Assembly (NCBI RefSeq): GCF_001428125.1
Contig: NZ_LMSM01000010.1
Coordinates: 1-64,000, forward strand
DNA length: 64,000 nucleotides
Reading direction: 5' to 3'
From: Nocardioides sp. Soil774
GTDB taxonomy: Bacteria > Actinomycetota > Actinomycetes > Propionibacteriales > Nocardioidaceae
In this document: in pieces, positions 47,893 through 58,562 of the stretch
Numbering within the stretch: position 1 is the first letter of the stretch
Layout: every line of letters starts with the position of its first letter
Notes under the pieces: model-generated
Database searches by the model: none
What the model was told of the DNA's origin: nothing
The model's input: only the letters and a program-made list of their open reading frames with translations
Position numbers and translations under genes: made by a program

Positions 47893-48557
47893 TGGGCGAC
47901 CCGTCCACGTCGGTGCTCATCGTCGACGACCACCCGCTCTTCATCGACGGAGTCCGGGCCGCGTTGTCCGGCACGCCGGGCCTCGAGGTGGTGGGAGAGG
48001 CCCACGACGTGGCGCAGGCGCTCGACGCCGTCGCGACGCTCAGGCCCGACGTCGTCCTGATGGACCTCAACCTCCCCGACGGCTCGGGCATCGACGCCAC
48101 CCGGGCGATCCTCGCCGCCGCGCCGACGACCCGCGTGCTCGTGATCACCATGTCGGCCGACGACGACGCCATCGTGGCGGCGATGCGGGCCGGTGCGCGC
48201 GGCTACGTCGTCAAGGGGTCAGGACGCGCCGACCTCGTGCAGGCGGTCACGACGGTCGCCGGCGGCGGGGCGGTCTTCAGCCCCGCGGTGGCGGCGCGGC
48301 TGGGTTCGTTCTTCGACGGCCTGGCCGCCCAGCCTGGCCGCGAGCTGTTCCCCCAGCTCAGCGACCGCGAGCGGGAGGTGCTCGACCTCGTCGCCCGCGG
48401 GCTCGACAACCGCCGCATCGCGCGCGAGCTCCACCTGTCCGACAAGACCGTGCGCAACCAGGTCTCGCTGCTCCTCGGCAAGCTGGGGGTCGCCGACCGT
48501 GCGGAGGCGATCGCCCGCGCGCGGCGGGCCGGGCTCGGCCGGGAGCCCGGTTCCTGA
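47892..48557 (+). CDS. NarL/FixJ-family response regulator
   Basis: A 221-residue regulator. The receiver domain contains VLIVDDHPLF and the phospho-acceptor Asp58 in DVVLMDLNLPDGSG, with the conserved Lys in GYVVKGSG. The C-terminal LuxR-type HTH is LSDREREVLDLVARGLDNRRIARELHLSDKTVRNQVSLLLGKLG. AGGAG lies seven bases before the ATG at 47892, which overlaps the kinase stop by one base. It works with the kinase encoded upstream. The membrane protein at 45001 is a candidate target. Confidence 0.93.
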   Translation: MGDPSTSVLIVDDHPLFIDGVRAALSGTPGLEVVGEAHDVAQALDAVATLRPDVVLMDLNLPDGSGIDATRAILAAAPTTRVLVITMSADDDAIVAAMRAGARGYVVKGSGRADLVQAVTTVAGGGAVFSPAVAARLGSFFDGLAAQPGRELFPQLSDREREVLDLVARGLDNRRIARELHLSDKTVRNQVSLLLGKLGVADRAEAIARARRAGLGREPGS

Positions 48558-48581
48558 CCCGTGCGCAGAGGTGCCTACGAC

Positions 48582-49562
48582 TCAGAGCTTGCGCAGCCGC
48601 ACGTAGCGCACCGAGTGGTCGGTGTCCTTGCGCAGCACGAGGTTGGCGCGCGAGCGGGTCGGGGCGACGTTCTGCACGAGGTTGGGCTCGTTGATCGAGT
48701 CCCAGATGCGGGTGGCCTGGTCGACGGCCTCGTCGTGCGACAGTGCGGCGTACTTGCGGAAGTACGACGCCGGGTCGCGGAAGGCCGTCTCGCGCAGCCG
48801 CAGGAAGCGGTCGACGTACCACCGCTTGATGTCGGCCAGGGCGGCGTCGACGTAGACGGAGAAGTCGAAGAAGTCGCTGACCGCCAGCCCCGTGCGGCCG
48901 TCCTCGCGCACCCGGGCGGGCTGCAGCACGTTGAGCCCCTCGACGATCACGATGTCGGGCCGCTTCACCACGACCTTCTCCTCGGGCACGACGTCGTAGA
49001 CGAGGTGGGAGTAGATCGGTGCCTCGACCTCGTCGCGGCCGGACTTGATGTCGATGACGAACTTCAGCAGCGCCCGGCGGTCGTAGGACTCCGGGAAGCC
49101 CTTGCGGTGCAGCAGGCCGCGGCGCTCGAGCTCGGCGTTGGGCAGCAGGAAGCCGTCGGTGGTGACCAGCGCGACGTTGGGGTGCTCGGGCCAGTGGGCG
49201 AGCATCTGCTGCAGCACGCGCGCGGTGGTCGACTTGCCGACCGCCACCGACCCGGCGAGGCCGATGACGAACGGCGTACGCGGCGGGGTGACGCGGTGCA
49301 GGAACTCCTCCTGCTCGCGGTGCAGGCGCGAGTTGGCCGCGACGTAGAGGCTGAGCAGGCGCGAGAGCGGCAGGTAGACCTGCTCGATCTCGCGGAGGTC
49401 GAGCTGGTCGCCGAGCCCGCGCAGGCGCACGACCTCCTCGGGCGTCAGCGCGGTCTCGGCCGTGCCGGCGAGCTGGGCCCACGCGGCTCGCTCGAGCTCG
49501 ACGTAGGGGGAGGCCTCATTGCCGTTGGACCCGCCGTTGGAGGGCGACGCGACCTCGGACAT
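48582..49562 (-). CDS. coaA: Type I pantothenate kinase
   Basis: A 326-residue CoaA, which phosphorylates pantothenate in the first step of coenzyme A synthesis. The P-loop [12 protein letters not shown] is at residues 101-112, and [19 protein letters not shown] and the C-terminal [14 protein letters not shown] are all family-specific. An N-terminal extension of 30 residues is rich in Ser, Gly and Asn. The minus-strand CACAAT at 49570-49575 ends seven bases before the ATG at 49562, suggesting a leaderless start. It is divergent from glmS, 65 bp away, and convergent with the NarL-type regulator. The pairing coaA-glmS is common in actinobacteria. Confidence 0.96.
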   Translation of the reverse strand: MSEVASPSNGGSNGNEASPYVELERAAWAQLAGTAETALTPEEVVRLRGLGDQLDLREIEQVYLPLSRLLSLYVAANSRLHREQEEFLHRVTPPRTPFVIGLAGSVAVGKSTTARVLQQMLAHWPEHPNVALVTTDGFLLPNAELERRGLLHRKGFPESYDRRALLKFVIDIKSGRDEVEAPIYSHLVYDVVPEEKVVVKRPDIVIVEGLNVLQPARVREDGRTGLAVSDFFDFSVYVDAALADIKRWYVDRFLRLRETAFRDPASYFRKYAALSHDEAVDQATRIWDSINEPNLVQNVAPTRSRANLVLRKDTDHSVRYVRLRKL

Positions 49563-49569
49563 GGGTGCG

Positions 49570-49575
49570 ATTGTG
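49570..49575 (-). promoter_or_regulatory. -10 element of coaA
   Basis: On the minus strand CACAAT ends seven bases before the coaA ATG. A leaderless transcript is inferred. Confidence 0.42.
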
Positions 49576-49613
49576 GCACCGCGACGGGCCGCAGGCGTGC
49601 AGCGGCCTGCCGA

Positions 49614-49619
49614 TAGACT
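49614..49619 (+). promoter_or_regulatory. -10 element of glmS
   Basis: TAGACT ends eight bases before the glmS ATG at 49628, consistent with a leaderless start. No glmS ribozyme could fit in the 65 bp to coaA. Confidence 0.52.
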
Positions 49620-49627
49620 CCCCGGCC

Positions 49628-51472
<1,845 letters not shown>

Positions 51473-51474
51473 CG

Positions 51475-51828
51475 GTGCCCGTCATCGGCGTGGGCATCGA
51501 CGTGGTCGACATCGACCGGTTCGTGCAGTCGCTCGAGCGCACGCCGGCCCTGCGCGGTCGGCTCTTCACCGACGCCGAGGCGACGCGTCCGCCCGCCTCG
51601 CTGGCGGCGAGGTTCGCCGCCAAGGAGGCCATGGCCAAGGCGCTCGGTGCACCGGTCGGCATGGCCTGGCACGACGCGGAGATCGTCTCGGAGGAGACCG
51701 GTCGGCCTCGCCTCGAGATCCGCGGCACCGTCGCGGCGCAGGCCGATGCGCTGGGGGTCGCGCACGTCCACGTCTCGCTCTCGCACGACGCCGGCATCGC
51801 CTCCGCGGTCGTCGTGCTGGAGGGCTAG
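51475..51828 (+). CDS. acpS: Holo-[acyl-carrier-protein] synthase
   Basis: A 117-residue AcpS-type phosphopantetheinyl transferase, which moves the 4'-phosphopantetheine arm from CoA to acyl carrier protein. Motifs are [14 protein letters not shown] (Mg-binding Asp), [17 protein letters not shown] (Glu, Lys) and [19 protein letters not shown]. The start at GTG 51475 has a GGTGGAG site five bases upstream; GTG 51469 overlapping glmS is an alternative giving two extra residues. It stands immediately after glmS and before nnrD, an order conserved in actinobacteria. Its link with coaA on the other side of glmS is natural because CoA is the substrate. Confidence 0.96.
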   Translation: MPVIGVGIDVVDIDRFVQSLERTPALRGRLFTDAEATRPPASLAARFAAKEAMAKALGAPVGMAWHDAEIVSEETGRPRLEIRGTVAAQADALGVAHVHVSLSHDAGIASAVVVLEG

Positions 51829-51831
51829 GCC

Positions 51832-53232
51832 GTGCTCCGGGCGCATGCCGTCGACGACGTACGCCGTGCCGAGCGCGCCGCCATGGACGCGCTGGCCGAC
51901 GGCGCCCTGATGCAGCGGGCCGCCGCCGGCCTGGCCGCCGCGGTGCTCGACCTGCTCGGCGGGGCCTACGGGCGCCGCGTCCTGCTGCTCGTGGGACCGG
52001 GTGACAACGGCGGTGACGCGCTCTGGGCCGGGGCCAGGCTCGCGGGACGGGGCGCGCGGGTCGAGGCACTCCTGCTCTCCGAGCGGGCCCACGAGGCGGG
52101 GCTGCGAGCCCTGCGCTCCGCCGGCGGCCGCGCCACCCGGGACCTCGACGCCCTGGACCCCGCCCTCGACGTGGTGGTGGACGGCATCGTCGGCATCGGC
52201 GGTCGCCCGGGGCTCGACCCCGCCTCGGTCGCGGCGCTGGAGCGCTTCGCCGGGGTGCCCGTGGTCTCGGTCGACGTGCCGTCGGGCGTCGACGTCGACA
52301 CCGGCCGGCTCGACGGGCCCCACGTCCGGGCCGACCTCACGGTCACCTTCGGCACCCACAAGGTCGCCCACCTCGTCGACCCCGCCTCCGCGGCGTGCGG
52401 AGCGCTCCACCTGGTCGACCTCGGCCTCGACGACGAGGCGCTCGGTGAGGCCGTGGTGGCGGCGCTCCAGCCCGACGACGTACGACGTCTGCTGCCGCGA
52501 CCGGGCCCGTTCGCCCAGAAGTACTCCCGCGGCGTGGTCGGCGTGCGCGCCGGCTCGGGCACCTATCCCGGCGCCGCGCTGCTCGCGGTCGCCGGTGCCG
52601 ACACCGGCCTGGTCGGCATGGTCCGCTACGTCGGGCCCGACGCGATCGCGCACACCGTGCGCAGCGCCCACCCCGAGGTCGTCGGCGCCGGTCGGGTGCA
52701 GGCGTGGGTCGTCGGTCCGGGCGGCGGTGACGACGCGGCGACGATGCTCGCCGAGGCCCGCGCCGACGGTGTGCCGCTCGTGGTGGACGCCGACGCGCTG
52801 CAGCACGTCGACGGCCCGTTGCCCGGCAGCGTGCTCACCCCGCACGCCGGCGAGCTCGCTGCGATGCTCGGCGTCGAGCGCACCGAGGTCGAGGCCGCAC
52901 CGCTCGGCTTCGCCCGTGACGCCGCGGCCCGCTGGGACTGCGTGGTGCTGCTCAAGGGCCACCACACGCTCGTCGCCGACCCGGCCGGCCGGGTGCGCGC
53001 GACGACCACCGGTGTGCCGTGGCTGGCCACGGCCGGAGCCGGGGACGTGCTCGCGGGGCTGGTGGGCGCGCTGCTCGCGGCCGGCCTGGAGCCCTACGAC
53101 GCCGCGTCGGTGGGCTCGTGGGTGCATGGTGCCGCGGCCACGCGGGCGTCCGCCGGCGGGCCGCTGACGGCCGGCCGGGTCGCGGTCCACATCCCGCAGG
53201 TCGTCCGCGAGACGCTCGCAGGTTTGGGATGA
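51832..53232 (+). CDS. nnrD: Bifunctional NAD(P)H-hydrate epimerase / ADP-dependent dehydratase
   Basis: A 466-residue metabolite-repair enzyme. The N-terminal YjeF_N domain (about 1-210; GPGDNGGDALWAGARLAGRG and VDVPSGVDVDTGRLDGP) epimerises damaged NAD(P)HX, and the C-terminal ribokinase-like domain (about 225-466; VVGPGGGDDAATM, LTPHAGELAAMLG, LLKGHHTLVADP and TAGAGDVLAGLVGALLAAG) dehydrates it to NAD(P)H with ADP. The fusion is frequent in bacteria. The GTG at 51832 is three bases after acpS. It belongs to the same operon as glmS, acpS and alr. The symbol is used for the fused protein. Confidence 0.94.
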   Translation: MLRAHAVDDVRRAERAAMDALADGALMQRAAAGLAAAVLDLLGGAYGRRVLLLVGPGDNGGDALWAGARLAGRGARVEALLLSERAHEAGLRALRSAGGRATRDLDALDPALDVVVDGIVGIGGRPGLDPASVAALERFAGVPVVSVDVPSGVDVDTGRLDGPHVRADLTVTFGTHKVAHLVDPASAACGALHLVDLGLDDEALGEAVVAALQPDDVRRLLPRPGPFAQKYSRGVVGVRAGSGTYPGAALLAVAGADTGLVGMVRYVGPDAIAHTVRSAHPEVVGAGRVQAWVVGPGGGDDAATMLAEARADGVPLVVDADALQHVDGPLPGSVLTPHAGELAAMLGVERTEVEAAPLGFARDAAARWDCVVLLKGHHTLVADPAGRVRATTTGVPWLATAGAGDVLAGLVGALLAAGLEPYDAASVGSWVHGAAATRASAGGPLTAGRVAVHIPQVVRETLAGLG

Positions 53233-53240
53233 TCGATGGC

Positions 53241-54392
53241 ATGAGCGATCCCGTGCCTGCGCGCGCCGAGATCGTGGTGGACCTCGCTGCCGTGCGCCAC
53301 AACGTGCGGATCCTCAAGGACCTCGTCTCCGTCGACGGCCCGGTCGCGCTGATGGCCGTGGTGAAGGCCGACGGCTACGGCCACGGCATGGTCGAGGTGG
53401 CCGCTGCCGCGCGCGACGCCGGGGCCGACTGGCTGGGCGTCGCCACCATCGACGAGGCGTTGGCGCTGCGCGCCGCGGGTGACCGGGGGCCGCTGCTGTG
53501 CTGGCTGAGCGCTCCCGGCGACGACTTCGCCGCCGCGGTCGCCGCCGGGGTGGAGGTGACGGCGTACTCCGTCGAGGAGCTCGAGGAGATCGCCGCCGTC
53601 GGCCCGGCGCGCGTGCAGCTCAAGGTCGACACCGGGCTGTCGCGGGGCGGTGCGCCGCGCGCCGCGTGGCACGACTTCTTCGCGGTGGCCGGAGACCTCG
53701 AGCGCGAGGGCCGGATCACCGTCAGCGGCATCTGGTCGCACCTCGCCGCGAGCGACGAGCCCGCCCACCCGGCCAACGACGCGCAGGAGGCGGCCTTCCG
53801 CGACGCCCTGTCGCTCGCCGCGTCGGCCGGCCTCGACCCCGACGTCGCCCACCTCGCCAACTCGGCGGCCGCGATCCTGCGGCCCTCGGCCCACTTCGAC
53901 CTGGTGCGGTGCGGCATCGCGACCTACGGTCTCGACCCCGCGCCCGGGGTCAGCCCGCGCCTGGGCCTGCGCCCGGCGATGACCGTGCGTGCCCGCCTGC
54001 TGATGAGCAAGGAGGTCGCCGCCGGCGAGGGCGTCTCCTACGGCCACACCTGGCACGCCCCGGAGGACACCACCGTCGGCGTCGTGCCCGCCGGCTACGG
54101 CGAGGGGATCCCGCGCGCGGCGGGCAACACCGCCTCGGTGTGGGTCGGCGACTCGCGTCGCCCGATCCGCGGCCGGGTCTGCATGGACCAGCTCGTCGTC
54201 GACCTCGACGGCGAGCTGCCGCCCCCGGGCACCGAGGTGGTGCTCTTCGGCCCCGGTGACCTCGGGGAGCCCACCGCCCAGGACTGGGCCGACGCCGTCG
54301 GCACCATCAGCTACGAGATCGTGACGCGCGTGGGCGGACGCCTGTCGCGGCGCTTCGTCGACGCCGACGAGACCGCAGGAGGAGACCGGTGA
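53241..54392 (+). CDS. alr: Alanine racemase
   Basis: A 383-residue PLP enzyme supplying D-alanine for peptidoglycan. The PLP Lys42 is in MAVVKADGYGHG and the second catalytic base Tyr267 in GVSYGHTWHA; VQLKVDTGLSRGG and GRVCMDQLVVDL are further family blocks. I start at ATG 53241; ATG 53229, overlapping the nnrD stop, would add MIDG. The following hydrolase gene overlaps its stop by four bases (GTGA). It acts in the cytoplasm with D-Ala-D-Ala ligase, which is not in the window. Confidence 0.95.
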   Translation: MSDPVPARAEIVVDLAAVRHNVRILKDLVSVDGPVALMAVVKADGYGHGMVEVAAAARDAGADWLGVATIDEALALRAAGDRGPLLCWLSAPGDDFAAAVAAGVEVTAYSVEELEEIAAVGPARVQLKVDTGLSRGGAPRAAWHDFFAVAGDLEREGRITVSGIWSHLAASDEPAHPANDAQEAAFRDALSLAASAGLDPDVAHLANSAAAILRPSAHFDLVRCGIATYGLDPAPGVSPRLGLRPAMTVRARLLMSKEVAAGEGVSYGHTWHAPEDTTVGVVPAGYGEGIPRAAGNTASVWVGDSRRPIRGRVCMDQLVVDLDGELPPPGTEVVLFGPGDLGEPTAQDWADAVGTISYEIVTRVGGRLSRRFVDADETAGGDR

Positions 54393-55459
54393 GCATCAAG
54401 GGACGCATCTTCGGCACCGTCGTCGGCGCGGCGGGACTCGCCGCCGCCGCGGGTGCCGTCGGGATCGCCCGGCAGAACCGCGTCATCGGCAACCGCGCGG
54501 CCGGCGAGCAGGTCGAGTTCGGCGCTCTGCACAGCGCGCGCCGCGTCGTCGTCACGGACGACGCGGTCGACCTGCACGTCGAGATCGACGAGCCGGAGGA
54601 ATTCGGAGGAGCACCCGCCACCGACGACGACCTCACCGTGGTCTTCGTCCACGGCTACTCCCTCAACCTCGACAGCTGGCACTTCCAGCGCGCGGCCTAC
54701 CGCGGCCAGGTGCGCACCGTGTTCTACGACCAGCGCAGCCACGGCAGGTCCGCGCGCTCCGGCGAGGAGCACTGCACGATCGAGCAGCTCGGCCACGACC
54801 TGCGCCGGGTCATCGAGCACACGGTGCCGGGGCGTTGCGTCGTCGTGGGCCACTCGATGGGGGGCATGAGCGTGATCTCCCTGGCCCAGCAGCACCCCGA
54901 CCTCTTCGGCGACACCGTGGTGGGTGCCGCACTGATCTCGACGACGGCGGGCGGGCTCGACCCGGGCCGCATCCTGTTCCCGATGCTGCCGCTCGGGCTC
55001 GGCGGACGCTTCGTGGGCCGCGCGGTGCGCACCCTCGACCGGGGGCACAAGGTCGTCGACCTGGCCCGGGTCTGGGGCCACGCGGTCGCCGACGTGGTGA
55101 CCGACCGCTACGCCTTCGGCGACGACGTGCCGGCCTCCCACGTCGAGTTCGTCTACTCGATGCTCAACGCCACCCCCTTCGCGGTGGTGGCCGACTTCTA
55201 CCCCGCCTTCGCGACCCTCGACCACTTCGACCACCTCGAGCCGCTCAGCCGAGTGCCCACCTCGATCATCTGCGGCACCGAGGACAAGATCACCTCGGTC
55301 GGCCACAGCCGCAAGCTGCACAGCAAGATCCCCGGCTCCAGCCTCCTCGAGGTCGAGGGCGCCGGGCACATGGTGCTGCTCGAGCGCCACAAGGAGGTCA
55401 CCGCCGAGCTCGACGACCTCATCTCGCTCGCGCAGGCCCACGGGGAGGAGCAGCCATGA
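54389..55459 (+). CDS. Alpha/beta hydrolase with N-terminal hydrophobic segment
   Basis: A 356-residue alpha/beta-fold hydrolase. Residues 8-26 (FGTVVGAAGLAAAAGAVGI) form a membrane anchor or uncleaved signal. The oxyanion region is VVFVHGYSLNLDSW, the nucleophile elbow is VVGHSMGGMSVI, and the acid and base are in IICGTEDKITS and EVEGAGHMVLLERH. Family members include esterases, lipases and haloperoxidase-like enzymes. It is overlapped by alr and followed by tsaE, a position conserved in Nocardioidaceae-type operons, but its function in the operon is not known. Confidence 0.9.
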   Translation: MSIKGRIFGTVVGAAGLAAAAGAVGIARQNRVIGNRAAGEQVEFGALHSARRVVVTDDAVDLHVEIDEPEEFGGAPATDDDLTVVFVHGYSLNLDSWHFQRAAYRGQVRTVFYDQRSHGRSARSGEEHCTIEQLGHDLRRVIEHTVPGRCVVVGHSMGGMSVISLAQQHPDLFGDTVVGAALISTTAGGLDPGRILFPMLPLGLGGRFVGRAVRTLDRGHKVVDLARVWGHAVADVVTDRYAFGDDVPASHVEFVYSMLNATPFAVVADFYPAFATLDHFDHLEPLSRVPTSIICGTEDKITSVGHSRKLHSKIPGSSLLEVEGAGHMVLLERHKEVTAELDDLISLAQAHGEEQP

Positions 55460-56346
55460 GCGTCGTCGTACGCCGTGTCGGTCCCGAGGCGGCCCCCGAC
55501 GTCCTGGCCGTGGTGCGCGAGGCCTTCGGTGCGCGCCCGCCCCTCGACCCGCCGGCCGACGCGCTGGGGGAGGACGTCGACTCGATCGCCCGGCTGCTGG
55601 CCGTGCGCGGCGGCCTGCTGGCGACGATCGACGACGCCCCGGTGGGCTGCGCGGTCCTCGACGTGGTGCCTGCCGGCCTGGTGCTCCGCCGCTTCGGCGT
55701 GGTGCCGTCGGCGCAGGGGCGGGGCGTGGCCACCGCCCTGGTCGGCGCCGCGAAGCAGGCAGCCGTCGGTCGTGCCGCGCTCGTCGTCGTCGCCCGCGAG
55801 GAGCTGCCGGAGACGGTGGCCTTCTGGGAGCGCCACGGCTTCGTCGAGACCGGACGCTCCACGCCCTACGTCGAGCTGTCCCTCGCCCTCGACACCGACT
55901 TCGAGGCCCCCGACGCCGAGACGATGCGCGCGCTGGGGGAGCGGGTCGGGCGCAGCCTGGCCGCGGGCGACCTCGTCGTCCTCACCGGCGAGCTGGGCGC
56001 CGGCAAGACCACCTTCACCCAGGGCCTCGGCACCGGCCTGCAGGTGCGCGGCGGCGTCACGTCGCCGACGTTCGTCATCGCCCGGGTCCACCCCTCCCTA
56101 ACCGGCGGGCCCGACCTCGTGCACGTCGACGCCTACCGGCTCGGGGGTCTCGACGAGCTCGACGACCTCGACCTCGACGCGTCCCTGGACGACGCCGTCA
56201 CCGTCGTCGAGTGGGGCGCGGGACTCGCTGAGTCGCTCGCCGACTCACGGCTCGAGGTGGTCATCGAGCGGGCCGTGGGCGACGCCCCGGCCGACGACGA
56301 GCTCGATCCTCGCCGCGTTTGCCTGCGCTGGGTCGTCGGACAGTAA
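55456..56346 (+). CDS. tsaE: GNAT-TsaE fusion: t6A synthesis ATPase with N-terminal acetyltransferase domain
   Basis: A 296-residue protein of two parts. Residues 1-146 form a GNAT domain (LRRFGVVPSAQGRGVATALVG with the acetyl-CoA loop; FWERHGFVETGRS at its end). Residues 150-296 are TsaE, the ATPase that drives the TsaB/TsaD complex making N6-threonylcarbamoyladenosine-37 in tRNA: Walker A GELGAGKTTF (178-187), TSPTFVIARVH, HVDAYRL and VVEWGAG. Free-standing TsaE is about 150 residues, so the fusion is an added function. The ATG at 55456 overlaps the hydrolase stop and has GGAGGAG upstream. Its stop TAA forms the -10 of tsaB. What the acetyltransferase part modifies is unknown. Confidence 0.92.
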   Translation: MSVVVRRVGPEAAPDVLAVVREAFGARPPLDPPADALGEDVDSIARLLAVRGGLLATIDDAPVGCAVLDVVPAGLVLRRFGVVPSAQGRGVATALVGAAKQAAVGRAALVVVAREELPETVAFWERHGFVETGRSTPYVELSLALDTDFEAPDAETMRALGERVGRSLAAGDLVVLTGELGAGKTTFTQGLGTGLQVRGGVTSPTFVIARVHPSLTGGPDLVHVDAYRLGGLDELDDLDLDASLDDAVTVVEWGAGLAESLADSRLEVVIERAVGDAPADDELDPRRVCLRWVVGQ

Positions 56347-56349
56347 CCT
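56344..56349 (+). promoter_or_regulatory. -10 element of tsaB overlapping the tsaE stop
   Basis: TAACCT begins with the tsaE stop codon and ends seven bases before the tsaB GTG, suggesting an extra leaderless promoter within the operon. Confidence 0.48.
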
Positions 56350-56356
56350 CGACGCC

Positions 56357-56995
56357 GTGCTCCTCGCCTTCGACACCGCCACCCCGCTGGTGACCGTCGC
56401 CCTCCACGACGGTGACCGGGTGGTGGTCGAGCACTCCTCCGACGCGCCGATGAAGCACGGCGAGCACCTCGCCCCGCTGATCGCGCGGTGCCTGAAGGAC
56501 GCCGGCATCGTGCGGCAGGACCTCACCGCCATCGCGGTGGGGGTGGGTCCGGGCCCCTTCACCGGCCTGCGCGTCGGCGTCGTCACCGCGCGCACCCTCG
56601 GCATGGTGCTCGAGCTCCCCGTCTACGGCGTGTGCTCGCTCGACGCCGTCGCGCTCGAGGTCGTCGGCACCGGCGCGGTCGACGGCGGCTTCCTCGTCGC
56701 CACCGACGCCCGGCGCAAGGAGGTCTACCTCGCCTCCTACGACGCCGACGGGCGCCGCCTCGAGGGCCCGGTGGTCACCAAGCCGGCCGAGGTCGCCACC
56801 GACGCCCCGGTCGCCGGCGCGGGTCCGCTGCTCTACCCCGAGCACTTCCCGCACGCGGTCGCGCCCGAGCGGCCGAGCGCGGCCTGGCTGGCCGCGGGCG
56901 TGAGCGCGGAGCTCGTAGGATTGCTCGACCCCGAACCCCTCTACCTGCGTCGTCCCGACGCGGTCGCCGGCGCTCCCAGAAAGCCTGTCTCGTGA
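56357..56995 (+). CDS. tsaB: tRNA t6A37 synthesis scaffold protein TsaB
   Basis: A 212-residue TsaB, inactive homologue of TsaD with an ASKHA fold. It begins LLAFDTATPLVTVALHDG, and the block VGVGPGPFTGLRVGVVTARTLG is diagnostic. It binds TsaD and TsaE to form the complex that transfers threonylcarbamoyl onto A37 of ANN-decoding tRNAs. It starts with GTG at 56357 after a TAACCT box and ends overlapping rimI (GTGA). The order tsaE-tsaB-rimI-tsaD is conserved in many actinobacteria. Confidence 0.95.
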   Translation: MLLAFDTATPLVTVALHDGDRVVVEHSSDAPMKHGEHLAPLIARCLKDAGIVRQDLTAIAVGVGPGPFTGLRVGVVTARTLGMVLELPVYGVCSLDAVALEVVGTGAVDGGFLVATDARRKEVYLASYDADGRRLEGPVVTKPAEVATDAPVAGAGPLLYPEHFPHAVAPERPSAAWLAAGVSAELVGLLDPEPLYLRRPDAVAGAPRKPVS

Positions 56996-57447
56996 TCCGT
57001 CCCGCTGTCCTGGCCGACCTCCCGGCCCTCGCCGCGCTCGAGCAGGAGCTCTTCGGTGCCGACGCCTGGGGCGAGACGCTCATCCGCCAGGAGATCGAGG
57101 GTCCGGGGCGTCGCTTCGTCGTGGCCGACGACCTCTCGGGCTACGCCGTCACGATGACCGCCGGCGACATCGTCGACCTGCTGCGCATCGGCGTACGCCC
57201 CGAGGCGCGGCGCAGCGGCCTGGCCACCCGCCTGCTCGACGAGCTGCTCGTCGACACCGAGGACGCCTCGCGGATGCTGCTCGAGGTGAGCGTCTCCAAC
57301 GCCGCAGCGCTCGGCTTCTACGTCGCGCGGCAGTTCAGCGTCATCGACGTACGACCCCACTACTACCGCGACGGGTCCGAGGCGCTGGTCATGTGCCGCT
57401 GGCTGCCCGGCGCGGCCCGTGCGCAGACGGCGACCCCGCATGACTGA
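56992..57447 (+). CDS. rimI: Ribosomal protein S18-alanine N-acetyltransferase
   Basis: A 151-residue single-domain GNAT. It has [24 protein letters not shown] (acetyl-CoA loop) and the typical C-terminal [28 protein letters not shown], which matches RimI enzymes that acetylate the N-terminus of S18. The GTG at 56992 overlaps the tsaB stop (GTGA), and tsaD starts before its end. RimI lies between tsaB and tsaD in most actinobacteria, although its functional link to t6A synthesis is loose. The second, fused GNAT in TsaE is separate from it. Confidence 0.92.
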   Translation: MIRPAVLADLPALAALEQELFGADAWGETLIRQEIEGPGRRFVVADDLSGYAVTMTAGDIVDLLRIGVRPEARRSGLATRLLDELLVDTEDASRMLLEVSVSNAAALGFYVARQFSVIDVRPHYYRDGSEALVMCRWLPGAARAQTATPHD

Positions 57448-58486
57448 CGAGCCGCTGGTCCTGGGCATCGAGACCTCCTGCGACGAGACCGGGGTCGGCA
57501 TCGTGCGCGGCCACACCCTGCTCGCCGACACCGTCGCCAGCAGCGTCGAGGAGCACGCCCGCTTCGGCGGCGTCGTGCCCGAGGTCGCCAGCCGCGCCCA
57601 CCTCGAGGCGATGGTCCCGACGATCGAGCGCGCCGCCGAGACGGCCGGGATCGCGCTCTCCGACGTCGACGCCATCGCCGTCACGAGCGGCCCCGGCCTG
57701 GCCGGCGCCCTGCTCGTGGGGGTGGCCAGCGCCAAGGCCCTCGCCCTCGGCCTGGGCAAGCCGATCTACGGCGTCAACCACCTCGCCGCCCACGTCGCGG
57801 TCGACCAGCTCGAGCACGGCCCGCTGCCCGAGCCGTGCCTGGCCATGCTCGTCTCGGGCGGACACTCGAGCCTGCTGGAGGTCACCGACGTCACGGTCGG
57901 CGTCGAGCCGATGGGCTCGACGATCGACGACGCGGCGGGGGAGGCCTTCGACAAGGTGGCCCGGCTGCTCGGGCTGCCGTTCCCCGGCGGCCCCCACATC
58001 GACAAGCAGGCGCGCAGCGGCAACAGCGTCGCCATCGACTTCCCGCGCGGGCTCACCAGCCGTCGCGACATGGAGCGGCACCGCTTCGACTTCTCCTTCT
58101 CCGGGCTCAAGACGGCTGTCGCGCGGTGGGTGGAGGCGCAGCAGCGTGCCGGCGCCACCATCGACGTCGCCGACGTGGCCGCGTCGTTCCAGGAGGCGGT
58201 CTGCGACGTGCTGACGCGCAAGGCCATCGACGCAGCGACCAGCCGCGGCATCGACGACATCCTCATCGGCGGCGGGGTCGCGGCCAACAGCAGGCTGCGG
58301 GCCATGGCCGAGGAGCGCGCCACCGCTGCCGGCATCCGGGTGCGGGTGCCGCGACCGGGCCTGTGCACCGACAACGGCGCCATGGTCGCCGCGCTCGGCG
58401 CCGAGCTCGTCGCGCGGGGGCGTACGCCCTCCCTGCTCGACCTGCCGGCCGACTCCTCCCAGCCCATCACCACCGTCGTGGCCTGA
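57440..58486 (+). CDS. tsaD: tRNA N6-adenosine threonylcarbamoyltransferase TsaD
   Basis: A 348-residue catalytic subunit of t6A synthesis. It opens [17 protein letters not shown], followed by [14 protein letters not shown] and [12 protein letters not shown], where His114 and His118 bind the active-site metal. Later blocks are [35 protein letters not shown] and [13 protein letters not shown]. It works with TsaB and TsaE encoded just upstream (and TsaC elsewhere). The ATG at 57440 overlaps rimI by eight bases. A perfect terminator hairpin follows at 58508-58533, so tsaD ends the glmS-tsaD gene run. Confidence 0.97.
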   Translation: MTDEPLVLGIETSCDETGVGIVRGHTLLADTVASSVEEHARFGGVVPEVASRAHLEAMVPTIERAAETAGIALSDVDAIAVTSGPGLAGALLVGVASAKALALGLGKPIYGVNHLAAHVAVDQLEHGPLPEPCLAMLVSGGHSSLLEVTDVTVGVEPMGSTIDDAAGEAFDKVARLLGLPFPGGPHIDKQARSGNSVAIDFPRGLTSRRDMERHRFDFSFSGLKTAVARWVEAQQRAGATIDVADVAASFQEAVCDVLTRKAIDAATSRGIDDILIGGGVAANSRLRAMAEERATAAGIRVRVPRPGLCTDNGAMVAALGAELVARGRTPSLLDLPADSSQPITTVVA

Positions 58487-58507
58487 GCCTTCCTCCGGGA
58501 ATGACGA

Positions 58508-58533
58508 AGGTCCCCGCCCGGGAGCGGGGACCT
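58508..58533. terminator. Terminator after tsaD
   Basis: AGGTCCCCGC (58508-58517), a six-base loop and GCGGGGACCT (58524-58533) form a perfect 10-bp stem. It lies between the converging tsaD and ESX-like genes. Confidence 0.85.
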
Positions 58534-58562
58534 GCATCACGCGCGGCTGTGGCAGGTGGGCC

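Noticed and set aside
49563..49627. glmS ribozyme upstream of glmS
   Set aside because: Only 65 bp separate coaA and glmS, no ribozyme core fits, and the -10 position suggests a leaderless message.
53229..53240. ATG at 53229 as alr start, overlapping the nnrD stop
   Set aside because: It would add MIDG before the usual N-terminus; the ATG at 53241 is favoured, though the other cannot be excluded.
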